Below, piece after piece: positions 7,823-17,153 of a stretch of 51,986 nucleotides of DNA. The DNA lies in contig NZ_BBCC01000026.1 in NCBI RefSeq assembly GCF_001311845.1, positions 1-51,986 on the forward strand, read 5' to 3'. Source of the stretch: Desulfosarcina cetonica JCM 12296. GTDB lineage: Bacteria > Desulfobacterota > Desulfobacteria > Desulfobacterales > Desulfosarcinaceae. Both the position numbers and the translations under genes were made by a program. Position 1 is the stretch's first letter. Each line of letters opens with the position of its first letter. The notes beneath the pieces are model-generated. The model saw nothing but the letters and a program-made list of their open reading frames with translations. It did no database searches and was not told the origin of the DNA.

Positions 7823-9157
7823 ATGGACCCATCCGTATACTGGAATCCGATACTGGAAACGATGCCGCGAGAAAAGCTGCAGGCGTTGCAGCTGAAGAAA
7901 TTCAAGCGTATTTTCACGTGGGCCTATGATAATTCACCCTTTTACCGTCGGTTATATCGTGATGCAGGCATCGAACCCGGCGATATCAAGACCTTCGCCG
8001 ATATTCGCAAGGTTCCCAAAATCGAAAAATCGATGATGCGAGAAATACAGGGGCCGGGGAAGAACAACTATCCGTATGGCGATATTCTCTGTGTGCCCAA
8101 AACCGATGTTTGTTCCTATCGCCAGACCAGTGGGACCACCGGTCAGCCGGTCTACCAGGCCGACTCCTGGCAGGACTGGGAATGGGGCATTGAAGCATAC
8201 AGCCACGCGCTCTGGGCTCAGACCTATCGCAATACCGACCGCATGCTGCTGCCCTTTGGTTACAATATTTTCGTCGCCTTTTGGGCGGCGCATTATGCTG
8301 CCGAGAAACTCGGCGTTGAAGTGGTTCCCGGCGGCGTGCTCAACACCGAGGCACGCATCCTGAAAATGCAGGAACTCGAAGCCAACGCCATGGCGGCCAC
8401 GGTCAGCTATGTGTTGAACATGGGACGGGTGGCTCGGGAAAAAATGGGTATTGATCCGGCCAAGGACTTGAATATCCAGAAAATTACTGTCGCCGGCGAA
8501 CCCGGCGGAAGCATCCCGGCCACCCGTCAACGCATGGAGGAGCTATGGGGTGCCAAGGTGTATGATCAGTGCGGCAGCACGGAGATCGGCCATTGGGGCT
8601 GGGAATGCCATCACCAGGCGGGGCTGCATGTCAACGAGGCGTTTTTCCTTTTTGAAATCGAAGACCTGGAGACCGGTGAGATCATCACCGAACCGGGCAA
8701 AAAGGGGCGTCTGGTGGCCACCGCCCTGGATCGCACGGCTCAACCCTGTATCCGTTTCGACGCCAAGGATATCATTCAGTGGAACGCGGAACCCTGTGCC
8801 TGTGGCCGTTCGTTTTGGCGACTGGACGGCGGCATCATCGGCCGGGCCGATGACATCACCAAGGTAAAAGGTGTTCTTTGGGCGCCATCGGCCGTGGAGG
8901 AAGTGGTTCGCGGGTTTGCCCAGCTCAGTGACGAGTACCAGATTATTCTCTCCAAGAAGGGCGATGCCGACCAGATCGAACTCAAGGTGGAATTGATGCC
9001 CGGTTATGAGAACAACGAGGCGGATGTTCGGCACGCGCTTTTGGCCAAATTACGGCTTCAGACCAACTTGAATTATCTCCTCGATTTTAAAACCTATGGC
9101 GACCTGCCGCGGTTCGAAGGCAAGGGAAAGCGTTTTCAGGATTTACGGCACAACTAG
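7823..9157 (+). CDS. PaaK-type aryl-CoA ligase
   Basis: 444 aa, the normal length of phenylacetate-CoA ligase-type enzymes; ATG chosen for the AAAGGAG site 7 nt upstream. Adenylate-forming motifs in order: TSGTTGQP (ATP P-loop, ~residue 105), DQCGSTEIG, CIRFDAKD and the late GRADDITKVKGV hinge. A CACGRSFWRL cysteine pair typical of the family is present. It would activate an aromatic or arylacetic acid to its CoA thioester using ATP. Being divergent from the carboxylase operon, it most likely takes the carboxylation product (for example 4-hydroxybenzoate or another arylcarboxylate), but substrate specificity cannot be read here. Confidence 0.9.
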   Translation: MDPSVYWNPILETMPREKLQALQLKKFKRIFTWAYDNSPFYRRLYRDAGIEPGDIKTFADIRKVPKIEKSMMREIQGPGKNNYPYGDILCVPKTDVCSYRQTSGTTGQPVYQADSWQDWEWGIEAYSHALWAQTYRNTDRMLLPFGYNIFVAFWAAHYAAEKLGVEVVPGGVLNTEARILKMQELEANAMAATVSYVLNMGRVAREKMGIDPAKDLNIQKITVAGEPGGSIPATRQRMEELWGAKVYDQCGSTEIGHWGWECHHQAGLHVNEAFFLFEIEDLETGEIITEPGKKGRLVATALDRTAQPCIRFDAKDIIQWNAEPCACGRSFWRLDGGIIGRADDITKVKGVLWAPSAVEEVVRGFAQLSDEYQIILSKKGDADQIELKVELMPGYENNEADVRHALLAKLRLQTNLNYLLDFKTYGDLPRFEGKGKRFQDLRHN

Positions 9158-9174
9158 ACGAAAGGAAAGGGCAT

Positions 9175-9366
9175 ATGAAACCGGAATTCGATCTTAACGC
9201 AATGGTGCAAAAAATCCAGACCCTTAAACAAAACGCCGCCGAGCTGAAAGCCGTGGCGGGTGGAATCGTCGCGGTGGATCGCAACATCAATCGCATTTCG
9301 GCCAGTATCCGGGTGATGGAACTGGATATCTGTGACGCGGCGGACATTCTGTTGGCAGGGGATTGA
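9175..9366 (+). CDS. Small hypothetical protein
   Basis: 63 aa, acidic to neutral, with no signal peptide or membrane segment. The sequence (LKQNAAELKAVAGGIVAVDRNI) suggests an alpha-helical, perhaps coiled-coil, protein. It starts 17 nt after the CoA ligase stop with a GAAAGGAAAGG site at suitable distance, and precedes the outer-membrane protein gene, so it is probably cotranscribed. I do not recognise a family. Confidence 0.6.
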   Translation: MKPEFDLNAMVQKIQTLKQNAAELKAVAGGIVAVDRNINRISASIRVMELDICDAADILLAGD

Positions 9367-9403
9367 GGTCGATGGAGAACGCAAAGAGAAAGGATTGGCC
9401 AAG

Positions 9404-10341
9404 ATGATGCCAAGATCATTGAAAGGGTTGGTCTGCTGGATCGGTTGTGTCGGATGGGTTTTGGGGGCCGTGTTTTCTTCCGAGGCCGCCACGCTGGGAT
9501 CGCACTACCCTTTCGGCGGCGAAGGGGTGCTCGCCGCCACCGTCCCCCCACCGGGGTTTCACTACCGAGTCTACAACACCTGGTATAATCCCACCACCTT
9601 GAAGGATGACAATGGCGACGACGAAGATGTCGGTCTGGACCTGGACGTCTTTTCCATGGTGCACCGTTTCATCCATGTGACTGAGAAAAAAATTCTCGGT
9701 GCCGACTATTTCTACGATATCATCGTTCCCCTGGTCGACAAAGATCTCACCATTGCCGCGGCCGGGGTATCCGACAGCCAGTCCCTGGCCTTGGGGGACA
9801 CGGTTTTCGAACTCTTCGGCTTGGCCTGGCATCAGCCCCGCTGGGATGCGGCCTTCGCCTGGCGGTGATTGCACCGACCGGTGAATACGACCTTGACAAA
9901 CCCGCCTCACCGGGTTTGGGCTACTGGTCGGGCATGCTGACCTTGGGCGGTACCGTCTATTTTGATGAAGCCCGATCGTGGTCCTTCAGTGCCTTGACGC
10001 GGACGCTGGTCAACGGCGAACAGGACGATACGGATGTGCGACCCGGATCCGAGTTCGTCGTTGAATACGGCCTGGGCAAAGAAATTCCGATCAATGACAA
10101 ACTCCTTGTGCGGCCGGGTATCTCCGGTTGTGCCTACTGGCAGTTCGAAGACGACAGCGACGATGGCCCGGGCACCTTGGCCGATGAACGCAAGGAGAGC
10201 TATGCCCTGGGAGCGGAAATTAACTTCTTCTGGCTGCCGCCGACCCTGTTCCAGGTCAACCTCAGGGCCTTGCGCGAGTTCGGCGCCAAGAACACCGTCC
10301 AGGGGTCGCAATTCGTCCTGACCCTGACGAAATCGTGGTAG
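9404..10341 (+). CDS. Outer-membrane protein of the phenol MetA-degradation type (frame broken)
   Basis: Begins MMPRSLKGLVCWIGC with a signal peptide ending near SSEAA. A missing G at about 9864 splits it: the first part ends AAFAWR, the second resumes VIAPTGEYD; repaired length is 312 aa. The alternating hydrophobic pattern (SWSFSALTRTLVNG, FVVEYGLGKEI, QFVLTLTKSW at the very end) and terminal aromatic fit an outer-membrane beta-barrel. This family often sits in aromatic-compound gene clusters and is thought to help hydrophobic substrates cross the outer membrane. Position after the CoA ligase supports that role here (inference). Confidence 0.75.
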
Positions 10342-10508
10342 CCAATATCGAGTAGCCAATGAGGGGCGGTCTCGCTTTTATATTGATTCCCTGGCTATGG
10401 ACTTTATCCGGTGGATGGATTGCGATTTGCCTTTGAGATGTTATTTTTTTTACATTACCCAGACGATCAGGACCGTATCAAGCGTGGTGTAAGAAAAAGG
10501 GGGACAAT

Positions 10509-11266
10509 ATGGACAGCAAGATTGCACTGGTTACCGGGGGCAGCCGGGGACTCGGCAAAAACACGATTCTCCACTTGGCACAGCGGGGTGTTGACGCAAT
10601 TTTCACCTACCACAGCAAGGCGGAAGCGGCCCGGCAGGTGGTTGCCGAGGTCGAGCGGACCGGACGCAAGGCAGTGGCGCTTCAATTGGATACGGGAGAC
10701 ACCAAAGCCTTTGCGGATTTTGCAAAACAGGTAAAACAGGCGTTAGAAGCACACTGGCAACAGGACCATTTCGATTTCCTGGTGAATAACGCCGGTGTCG
10801 GTCTGCGCGCGGCTTTCAGCGAAACCACCGAGGAACAGTTTGACCGCCTGATGAATATCAATTTCAAGGGCGTTTTTTTTCTGACCCAATCCGTGTTGCC
10901 GCTTATTGCCGACGGCGGCCGCATCGTCAACATCTCCAGTGGTCTGGCTCGTTTTTCATTACCGGGTCATGCCGCCTATGCGGCTGCAAAGGGTGCCGTG
11001 GAGGTCCTTACGCGCTATCTGGCAAAGGAGTTGGGAGATCGTCGGATTTGCGTCAACGCGGTTGCTCCCGGTGCCATCGAGACGGACTTCGGCGGCGGTG
11101 TGGTCCGCGATAACCGGGACGTGAACACCTTCATCGCGTCCCAGACCGCCTGGGGCGCGTGGGGCTGCCCGATGATATCGGGGCGATGGTTGCCTTGCTG
11201 CTTTGTGAGGGGAACCGGTGGATCAACGGCCAACGGATCGAGGCGTCCGGCGGCATCTTCCTATAG
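10509..11266 (+). CDS. Short-chain dehydrogenase/reductase (frame broken near 3' end)
   Basis: 252 aa after repairing one lost C at about 11149-11151 (QTALGRVGLPDDIGAM instead of QTAWGAWGCPM), which restores a normal ending INGQRIEASGGIFL. NAD(P)-binding TGGSRGLG, NNAG, catalytic Ser in NISSGLA and YAAAK are all present, so the enzyme should be active. The sequence resembles FabG-like SDRs. It follows the outer-membrane protein by 167 nt and has its own GGGGG ribosome site, so it may or may not share the transcript. Substrate unknown; a hydroxy/ketoacyl-CoA or alcohol intermediate of the aromatic pathway is possible. Confidence 0.88.
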
Positions 11267-11499
11267 GTGGCGAGGTCGCCTTTGATGGGCGGCGGCGATG
11301 CAAGCACAAGCATAGCTTGAAACCTTTACGCTTCCGTCGTTGCCCTTTCTTCTTTGTCTCACCCCGACTTGCTTTCCTTTCGCAAAAAAAACTCATCGAT
11401 TTCTTTCATCGGCCGATGAACGTATTGTTGGTTTAATCTGAACTTATTCGAAACTTGTCAGAACGATTCATTCCCAAAGCTTCCCTAAAGGTGGCCTCC

Positions 11500-14058
11500 A
11501 TGCGCTTATTTTCTCGTCTTCGATCAAAATTGACATTGATTGGAATTCTGTTAAGTGTTGCGCCCTTGATTTGCCTGGCCGTTGCCGCTTTCATGATCTC
11601 AGGTAACATGAAAGGTGTTTTCTATAAGGAACTCAGCCAGATTGTTACTTCCGACCTGGATCATATCGTCCAGGGGGTTCAGGCGGTATGCAGCGCACAG
11701 CAGGAAACCATTCGGGACCAACTGAAGCACTCACTCAAACTTGCCGAGACGGTTGTCGCTCAAATTGGCGCGCCGCGTTTATCCGACCAAGAGACAATGT
11801 GGAAAATTACCAACCAATTCACCAAGGCAAAGCAAACCGTGCAGTTGCCCAAACTGATGCTTGGGGATCAATGGACCGGAAACAATGAGAAGCTCGAAAT
11901 ACCTTCCTTGGTCGTCGATGAGGTTCAGCGCATCGTGGCCGCCACCTGCACGATATTTCAACGCATCAATCCGGCTGGCGATATGTTGCGGGTCTCCACC
12001 AATGTCCTGAAAAAGGACGGCAAGCGAGCCATTGGAACCTACATCCCGCATCACAACCCTGATGGAAAACCCAATGCGGTTGTTGATGCCGTTTTGAAGG
12101 GAAAGACGTTTCAGGGGAGGGCTTTCGTCGTCAATCAATGGTATATCACGACCTATGCGCCGATTTACAATTCCGCTCGTGAAATCATCGGGATGCTGTA
12201 TGTGGGGATTCCCCAAGAGAGTGTCAAAAGTCTGCGTGAGGCGATTTTGTCTACCCGGGTGGGCGAGCAGGGTTACGTCTTCGTTATCGATTCCAACGGC
12301 GATTATGTCATCTCGCGGGAGGGGCGGGACGATGGCCGCAATATCCTTGATGCCAAGGGCGTAGATGGCGCCCAACCCATCAAAGCGATCATCGGCAAAG
12401 CCCTGAGTCTTCAATCCGGTCAGATGGCTGGCCATGCTTACCAGTGGCAGGCCAGCGGTGACAGCGCTCCCAGGCATTACGTTTCACGCATCACCTATTT
12501 CAAGGATTGGGATTGGATCATCGTCGCCAACGCCTACCGGGATGAAATTTTCGGTGTTCAGGATGTTATCGACGGTCTTTTCCATAAAGGGTTCATCCTG
12601 ATCCTTGCCATCATTGGTGCCACCATCACGGTTACCATGGTCGTGTGGCTGATGGTGGCCCGCGGCATTGTCCGGCCCATTGAAGAGGCATCCAAATTCG
12701 CTATTTCGCTCTCAAACGGAGATTTCCGCAACACGCTTGAAACGGGTAAGCGCCGATTCGGCCGGCAGTCCACCGAAATTTCGCACCTGATGGCGTCATT
12801 GAATCACCTGGTCGCTAATTTGGCGACGATGATCCGTGAAGTTAAAAACAGCGTTTCCACCCTGAACGTCTCGTCCGGCGAACTGGGTAATATTTCAAAT
12901 GAGATGAACCAGGGTGCCGACCAAACATCGGGAAGGGCCGACGCCGTTGCGGCGGCATCGACGCAGATGAGTTCAAACATGACCACCGTTGCGGCAGCGA
13001 CCGAACAGGCCGCAAGCAATGTCGACATTGTGGCCCATTCGACGGAAGAAATGAGTGCAACGGTCAAGGAAATCGCCAGCAACTCCGAACAGGCGCGAAT
13101 CATGACCCAAAATGCCGTGGATCGGGCCAAAGATGCCTTTACCATGGTTGATGAACTGGGAACGGCCGCCCAGGCCATCGACAAGGTTACCGAGGTGATT
13201 ACCGAGATATCCGAACAGACCAATCTTTTGGCACTTAACGCTACGATAGAAGCCGCCCGTGCCGGTGACGTTGGCAAAGGATTTGCCGTGGTGGCCAACG
13301 AGATCAAGGAATTGGCCGGGCAAACCGCCCGAGCCACCAATGATATTCGAGAAAAAATCGGTAATATTCAGCAATCCACAGCAGATACGGTGAAAGAAAT
13401 AAGACAGATTTCCTCGGGTATTGTCGATGTGAACGAAATCGTCGGCAGCATTGCCGCTGCGGTTGAAGAACAGTCCGTTTCCACCGGGAATATTGCCGGG
13501 AATGTGATCCAGGCATCCCAGGGGATTCAGGAAGTCAGCCAAATGATCGCTCAAAGCTCTTCCGCTTCCGCCGATATATCAAAGGAAATCGAGTACGTTA
13601 CGCTGTCCGCCGGTGAAATGGCCACGCGAAGCGCACAGGTGCGGATCAGTGCCCAGGATTTGCAAAAGCTGTCCGGACGCTTATCGGAGGCCGTTTCCCG
13701 ATTCGATATTCCCGAAGCCCGGTTTGATATTGGCGCGGTCAAGAGCGTCCATCTTCAATGGCGGTCCCGGCTGGAAGAATTGCTGCATGGTCGTGAAACA
13801 TTGAAGCGCGATGCCGTTGACGATCACCATCAATGCGCTTTCGGGAAATGGTATGACAGCATCGATACACCCGAGCTGACCGAAAGTGAAGCCTTCAAGC
13901 TCGCCGGCGCCCATCACAAGGCGGTCCACGCACAGGCCCGGCAGATCGTCGACAGCTATCATCGGGGTGAAAAAGGAAAAGCCAACGCGTTGATGACTAC
14001 TTTTGAGGCGGAGCGGGAAAAGCTATTCTCAGCCCTTGATGAACTGTATCTGCACTGA
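11500..14058 (+). CDS. Methyl-accepting chemotaxis protein with periplasmic Cache and C-terminal CZB domain
   Basis: 852 aa. ATG chosen for AAAGGTGG upstream; an upstream TTG has no such site. Order: TM1 (~residues 12-32), a large periplasmic Cache-type sensor (~35-360, with the [18 protein letters not shown] signature), TM2 ([19 protein letters not shown]), HAMP, the signalling hairpin with tip [19 protein letters not shown], and a C-terminal zinc-binding CZB domain ([21 protein letters not shown]). CZB domains link chemotaxis to zinc/oxidant sensing. Its closeness to the aromatic cluster raises the possibility of chemotaxis to an aromatic acid, but nothing in the sequence proves the ligand. 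Confidence 0.93.
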   Translation: MRLFSRLRSKLTLIGILLSVAPLICLAVAAFMISGNMKGVFYKELSQIVTSDLDHIVQGVQAVCSAQQETIRDQLKHSLKLAETVVAQIGAPRLSDQETMWKITNQFTKAKQTVQLPKLMLGDQWTGNNEKLEIPSLVVDEVQRIVAATCTIFQRINPAGDMLRVSTNVLKKDGKRAIGTYIPHHNPDGKPNAVVDAVLKGKTFQGRAFVVNQWYITTYAPIYNSAREIIGMLYVGIPQESVKSLREAILSTRVGEQGYVFVIDSNGDYVISREGRDDGRNILDAKGVDGAQPIKAIIGKALSLQSGQMAGHAYQWQASGDSAPRHYVSRITYFKDWDWIIVANAYRDEIFGVQDVIDGLFHKGFILILAIIGATITVTMVVWLMVARGIVRPIEEASKFAISLSNGDFRNTLETGKRRFGRQSTEISHLMASLNHLVANLATMIREVKNSVSTLNVSSGELGNISNEMNQGADQTSGRADAVAAASTQMSSNMTTVAAATEQAASNVDIVAHSTEEMSATVKEIASNSEQARIMTQNAVDRAKDAFTMVDELGTAAQAIDKVTEVITEISEQTNLLALNATIEAARAGDVGKGFAVVANEIKELAGQTARATNDIREKIGNIQQSTADTVKEIRQISSGIVDVNEIVGSIAAAVEEQSVSTGNIAGNVIQASQGIQEVSQMIAQSSSASADISKEIEYVTLSAGEMATRSAQVRISAQDLQKLSGRLSEAVSRFDIPEARFDIGAVKSVHLQWRSRLEELLHGRETLKRDAVDDHHQCAFGKWYDSIDTPELTESEAFKLAGAHHKAVHAQARQIVDSYHRGEKGKANALMTTFEAEREKLFSALDELYLH

Positions 14059-14192
14059 TCGAGGGGCGTGGCGGGTACAGCTGACTCGATTTAGGGCTTT
14101 ACCTGATCGGTCGAGGCGTGTATGCATGCATAGCAACCCCGTTGCCGGCCCCCCGACGATATCTGTGACGGATACGGAGAAACTCAGCTGCC

Positions 14193-14858
14193 ATGACCCG
14201 AAAGCGCGCCTTCGATATCGATCGCTTTGTCGCCACCATCGAAGCCAACTACCGCCAGTGGAATCCGCCCATCATCACCTTTATCGCCACCCGTGGGGCG
14301 ACGCCCTTCGAGGTGCTGGTCTCCACACTCCTCTCCCTGCGCACCAAGGACGAGGTCACCGGATTGGCCGCCGAACGCCTTTTCGCCGTGGCCCGCACCC
14401 CCGAGGCCATGCTCCGGCTGACACCTGAGGCGATCGAGAAACGGATCTACCCGGTGGGATTCTATCCCACCAAGGCCAAGCGCCTGCTGGAGATCAGCCG
14501 GATCCTGTTGGACCGATACGACGGAGAGGTGCCCGACACCCTGGAGGCCCTCACCGCGCTGCCCGGCGTGGGCCGCAAGACCGCCAATCTGGTGCTCGTG
14601 GAGGGGTTCAAGATTCCGGCCATTTGCGTGGATACCCATGTGCACCGTATCAGCAACCGCATCGGCTACGTGAAGACCCGCACGCCGGACCAGACCGAGA
14701 TGGCCCTGCGCAAGAAGCTGCCCAAACGCCACTGGATCCGCTATAACGAGCTCTTGGTGGCCTTTGGCCAGGTGATTTGCCGACCGGTCTCCCCCTTTTG
14801 CAGTCGCTGCCCGGTGGCTGAGATGTGCCCGAAAATCGGCGTGGACCGCCATCGTTGA
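14193..14858 (+). CDS. nth: Endonuclease III-type DNA glycosylase/AP lyase
   Basis: 221 aa, standard length. The helix-hairpin-helix LPGVGRKTANLVL carries the catalytic Lys and VDTHVHRI the catalytic Asp. The C-terminal C-x6-C-x2-C-x5-C ([4Fe-4S]) cluster is complete. It removes oxidised pyrimidines in base excision repair. It is followed after 45 nt by the exonuclease III gene, whose product acts on the abasic sites left behind, so the two form a repair pair. The ribosome site is weak. Confidence 0.95.
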   Translation: MTRKRAFDIDRFVATIEANYRQWNPPIITFIATRGATPFEVLVSTLLSLRTKDEVTGLAAERLFAVARTPEAMLRLTPEAIEKRIYPVGFYPTKAKRLLEISRILLDRYDGEVPDTLEALTALPGVGRKTANLVLVEGFKIPAICVDTHVHRISNRIGYVKTRTPDQTEMALRKKLPKRHWIRYNELLVAFGQVICRPVSPFCSRCPVAEMCPKIGVDRHR

Positions 14859-14903
14859 ACCCAGTTTACGATCAATGCGCGATTGATCGGCAAGGAGTCC
14901 CGT

Positions 14904-15692
14904 ATGCCCAAGCAAACCGTCAAGCTCGTTTCCTGGAATGTCAACGGCTACCGCGCCGTCATGAAGAAGGAATTTCTGAAATCGGTCCGCGATCTGGATG
15001 TCGACATCCTGGGGCTGCAGGAAACCAAGCTCCAGGAGAACCAGCTCACCCGGGCCATGAAAACCATCGACGGCTACGATGCGGCCTTCTCCTTCTCCAC
15101 GGTGAAGAAGGGCTACAGTGGCGTGGCGACCTATTCGCGATTGACGCCCAAGGCGGTGCGCCACGGCATCGGCGTCCCCCGGTTCGACGACGAGGGGCGC
15201 ATCATCGAGTTGGAATTCGATGACTTCAGCCTTTTTAACGTCTATTTCCCCAACGGCCAGATGAACGATGCGCGCTTGCAGTACAAACTCGATTTCTACG
15301 AGGCCTTCTTCGCCTATACCGAACGCCTGCGTCAGCAAGGCCGGAGCCTGATCATTACCGGCGATTTCAACACGGCCCACAACGAAATCGATCTGAAGAA
15401 CCCCGGCCCCAATTCGACCCGTTCCGGATTTCTTCCCATCGAGCGCCAGTGGATCGACCGCATCGTTGCCATGGGGTACGTGGATACTTTCCGGCATCTC
15501 TACCCCGACACGATCAAGTATTCATGGTGGACCTACCGCTTCAAGGCGCGTGAAAACAACGCCGGCTGGCGCATCGATTACTTCTTTGTCTCCGAGGATA
15601 TGATCCGCAAGGGATGGGTCAAGGACGCCTTCATCGACAACACGGTGTTCGGCTCGGATCACTGCCCCGTGGGACTGGTTCTGGAGATCTAA
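14904..15692 (+). CDS. xth: Exodeoxyribonuclease III / AP endonuclease
   Basis: 262 aa. ATG chosen because AAGGAG lies 6 nt upstream (MPKQTVKLVSWNVNGYRAV); a TTG seven codons earlier would overlap that site. Metal and catalytic residues of the EEP family are visible: Asn in SWNVNG, Glu in LQETKL, GDFNTAHNEID, the WRIDYFF strand and SDHCPVGL at the end. It incises at abasic sites. Its TAA directly abuts the TAA of scpB on the other strand (TAATTA), leaving zero intergenic bases between convergent genes. Confidence 0.95.
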   Translation: MPKQTVKLVSWNVNGYRAVMKKEFLKSVRDLDVDILGLQETKLQENQLTRAMKTIDGYDAAFSFSTVKKGYSGVATYSRLTPKAVRHGIGVPRFDDEGRIIELEFDDFSLFNVYFPNGQMNDARLQYKLDFYEAFFAYTERLRQQGRSLIITGDFNTAHNEIDLKNPGPNSTRSGFLPIERQWIDRIVAMGYVDTFRHLYPDTIKYSWWTYRFKARENNAGWRIDYFFVSEDMIRKGWVKDAFIDNTVFGSDHCPVGLVLEI

Positions 15693-16328
15693 TTACTCAG
15701 CTTTGGTGTCGTCCGTTTTATCCTGTCTGTCCCCGACAGTCTCGTTTATGGCGTCGGACAGATCCTCTGCCGTGTAAGTCTCCTGAGCATCGCTCTCCAA
15801 TCGAGACTTGCCAAGCTCCTCGATCTCCTTGGGCGTGGGTAAATCCTTAAGATCCTTCAGTTCAAACACCTCGAGAAAGTGCTTGGTGGTGGCGTAGATC
15901 AGCGGCCGGCCGGGGATCTCCTTGCGTCCCAGCACGCGGATCAGTTTGCGCTCCATGAGCATGCGCAGCACGCCGCCGCTGTCCACGCCGCGGATATGTT
16001 CGATGTCACTGCGGATGATCGGCTGGTTGTAGGCGATGATCGCCAGGGTTTCCAACGCGGCCCGGCTCAGACGGGGCGCGGACGGTTTGACCAGTCGCTT
16101 GATCCACGCGTTGTGGCGGGCCTGGGTGCGAAACTGGTAGCCGCCAGCCACCTGCCGGAGAACGAAACCGCCATCGCGCGCGTCGTATTCGGCGATCAGT
16201 TCGTCCACGGCCGCCTTGATCGCCTGGGTATCCTCGGCCTCGAGCACCCCCTTGAGCTGATCCATGGTCAGGGGCGATTCCGCGACGAAGAGCAGGCTCT
16301 CGATAATATATTTCAGGTCGTCGGCCAT
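15693..16328 (-). CDS. scpB: Segregation and condensation protein B
   Basis: 211 aa. Two winged-helix domains typical of ScpB are recognisable: YIIESLLFVAESPLTMDQL at the start and the highly conserved ALETLAIIAYNQPIIRSDIE with IRGVDSGGVL. The C-terminal ~45 residues are acidic and low-complexity. ScpB binds ScpA and the SMC ATPase to organise and segregate the chromosome. The start codon directly follows the scpA stop with no gap, so the two are translationally coupled. Confidence 0.95.
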   Translation of the reverse strand: MADDLKYIIESLLFVAESPLTMDQLKGVLEAEDTQAIKAAVDELIAEYDARDGGFVLRQVAGGYQFRTQARHNAWIKRLVKPSAPRLSRAALETLAIIAYNQPIIRSDIEHIRGVDSGGVLRMLMERKLIRVLGRKEIPGRPLIYATTKHFLEVFELKDLKDLPTPKEIEELGKSRLESDAQETYTAEDLSDAINETVGDRQDKTDDTKAE

Positions 16329-17090
16329 CTACTGGAAAAAAATTCTGATAATTCCCGTGGGAACGTGTTGGGCGATATGGACCAGGCCGAGCTTGGCCAT
16401 CTCCAGGATCGCCAGGAAGGTGACAATGATGTCCGCACGTTCGCGGTGCTCGGTAAACAGTTCATCAAAGGTCATGGACGCCTTTTCCTCGAGGATCTCC
16501 GTCAACTCACGGATACGCTGCTGAACCGAAACCCGGTCCCGGGTCAAATCGACCCGATGGTCTGAACTGACCTTGTCCAAAATGTTTTGAAAGGCATCGA
16601 TCAGCTCGAACAGGCCGATGCGGATGACCTGGTCGTCCGCCACATCCTTGAAAAGGTCGGGCTCCGGTTTGCGCGTAAAGGTGGAATCTCCCAACAGGTT
16701 GCGCTCGGCCAGCTGTTCGGCGGCGGATTTGATACGCAGGTATTCCAGGAGCGGGCGCGTGATTTCCAGCCGGGGATCTTCCTCTTCCGGTTCGCCCAAC
16801 TGGGTTGGCAACAGCATTCTGGATTTGATGTGGGTCAGGGTGGATGCCATCAGAACGAAATCACCGGCAAAATCGATGTTCATCTGCTTCATCCACTCCA
16901 GGTACGCCAGATACTGTTCGGTAATCCGGGAGATGGGGATGTCGTAGATGTCCACCTCCGCTTTTTTGATCAGATGGACCAAAAGATCCATGGGGCCTTC
17001 GAAAATATTTTCCAGCTTGACCCGGTAGCGTTCCTCGTCACCGCCCGGATCAAAGCCGTCGCCTTTGATCTGATCCATTGTCACTGACAT
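16329..17090 (-). CDS. scpA: Segregation and condensation protein A (kleisin)
   Basis: About 253 aa. Family signatures: FEGPMDLLVHLIKKAEVDIYDI, then ITEQYLAYLEWM and FVLMASTLTHIKSRMLLP; the C-terminal winged helix ends TFLAILEMAKLGLVHI. ScpA is the kleisin that bridges SMC heads. The start is uncertain: GTG (17093), ATG (17090) and ATG (17078) are all in frame and none has a strong ribosome site. It lies 63 nt after the nucleotidyltransferase fusion gene on the same strand. Confidence 0.93.
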   Translation of the reverse strand: MSVTMDQIKGDGFDPGGDEERYRVKLENIFEGPMDLLVHLIKKAEVDIYDIPISRITEQYLAYLEWMKQMNIDFAGDFVLMASTLTHIKSRMLLPTQLGEPEEEDPRLEITRPLLEYLRIKSAAEQLAERNLLGDSTFTRKPEPDLFKDVADDQVIRIGLFELIDAFQNILDKVSSDHRVDLTRDRVSVQQRIRELTEILEEKASMTFDELFTEHRERADIIVTFLAILEMAKLGLVHIAQHVPTGIIRIFFQ

Positions 17091-17153
17091 CACGGATAGT
17101 TTCTCATCTCTGGGGTGATCGAATGGGGTCGCGTTCTGACAGCGCCTTTGTCC

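Noticed and set aside
10342-10508. Short repeated GTAGCCAAT and a weak TAGCCA/TGGCTA dyad between the outer-membrane protein and SDR genes
   Set aside because: Repeat unit is only 9 bp and the stem has long unpaired parts; probably chance.
11412-11419. GCCGATGA, close to a sigma-28 -10 box, upstream of the chemoreceptor
   Set aside because: No TAAA-like -35 at the required distance, so it is not supported as a flagellar-class promoter.
14184-15497. 437-codon minus-strand frame covering nth and xth
   Set aside because: High-GC shadow frame; the plus-strand genes carry complete catalytic motifs and ribosome sites.
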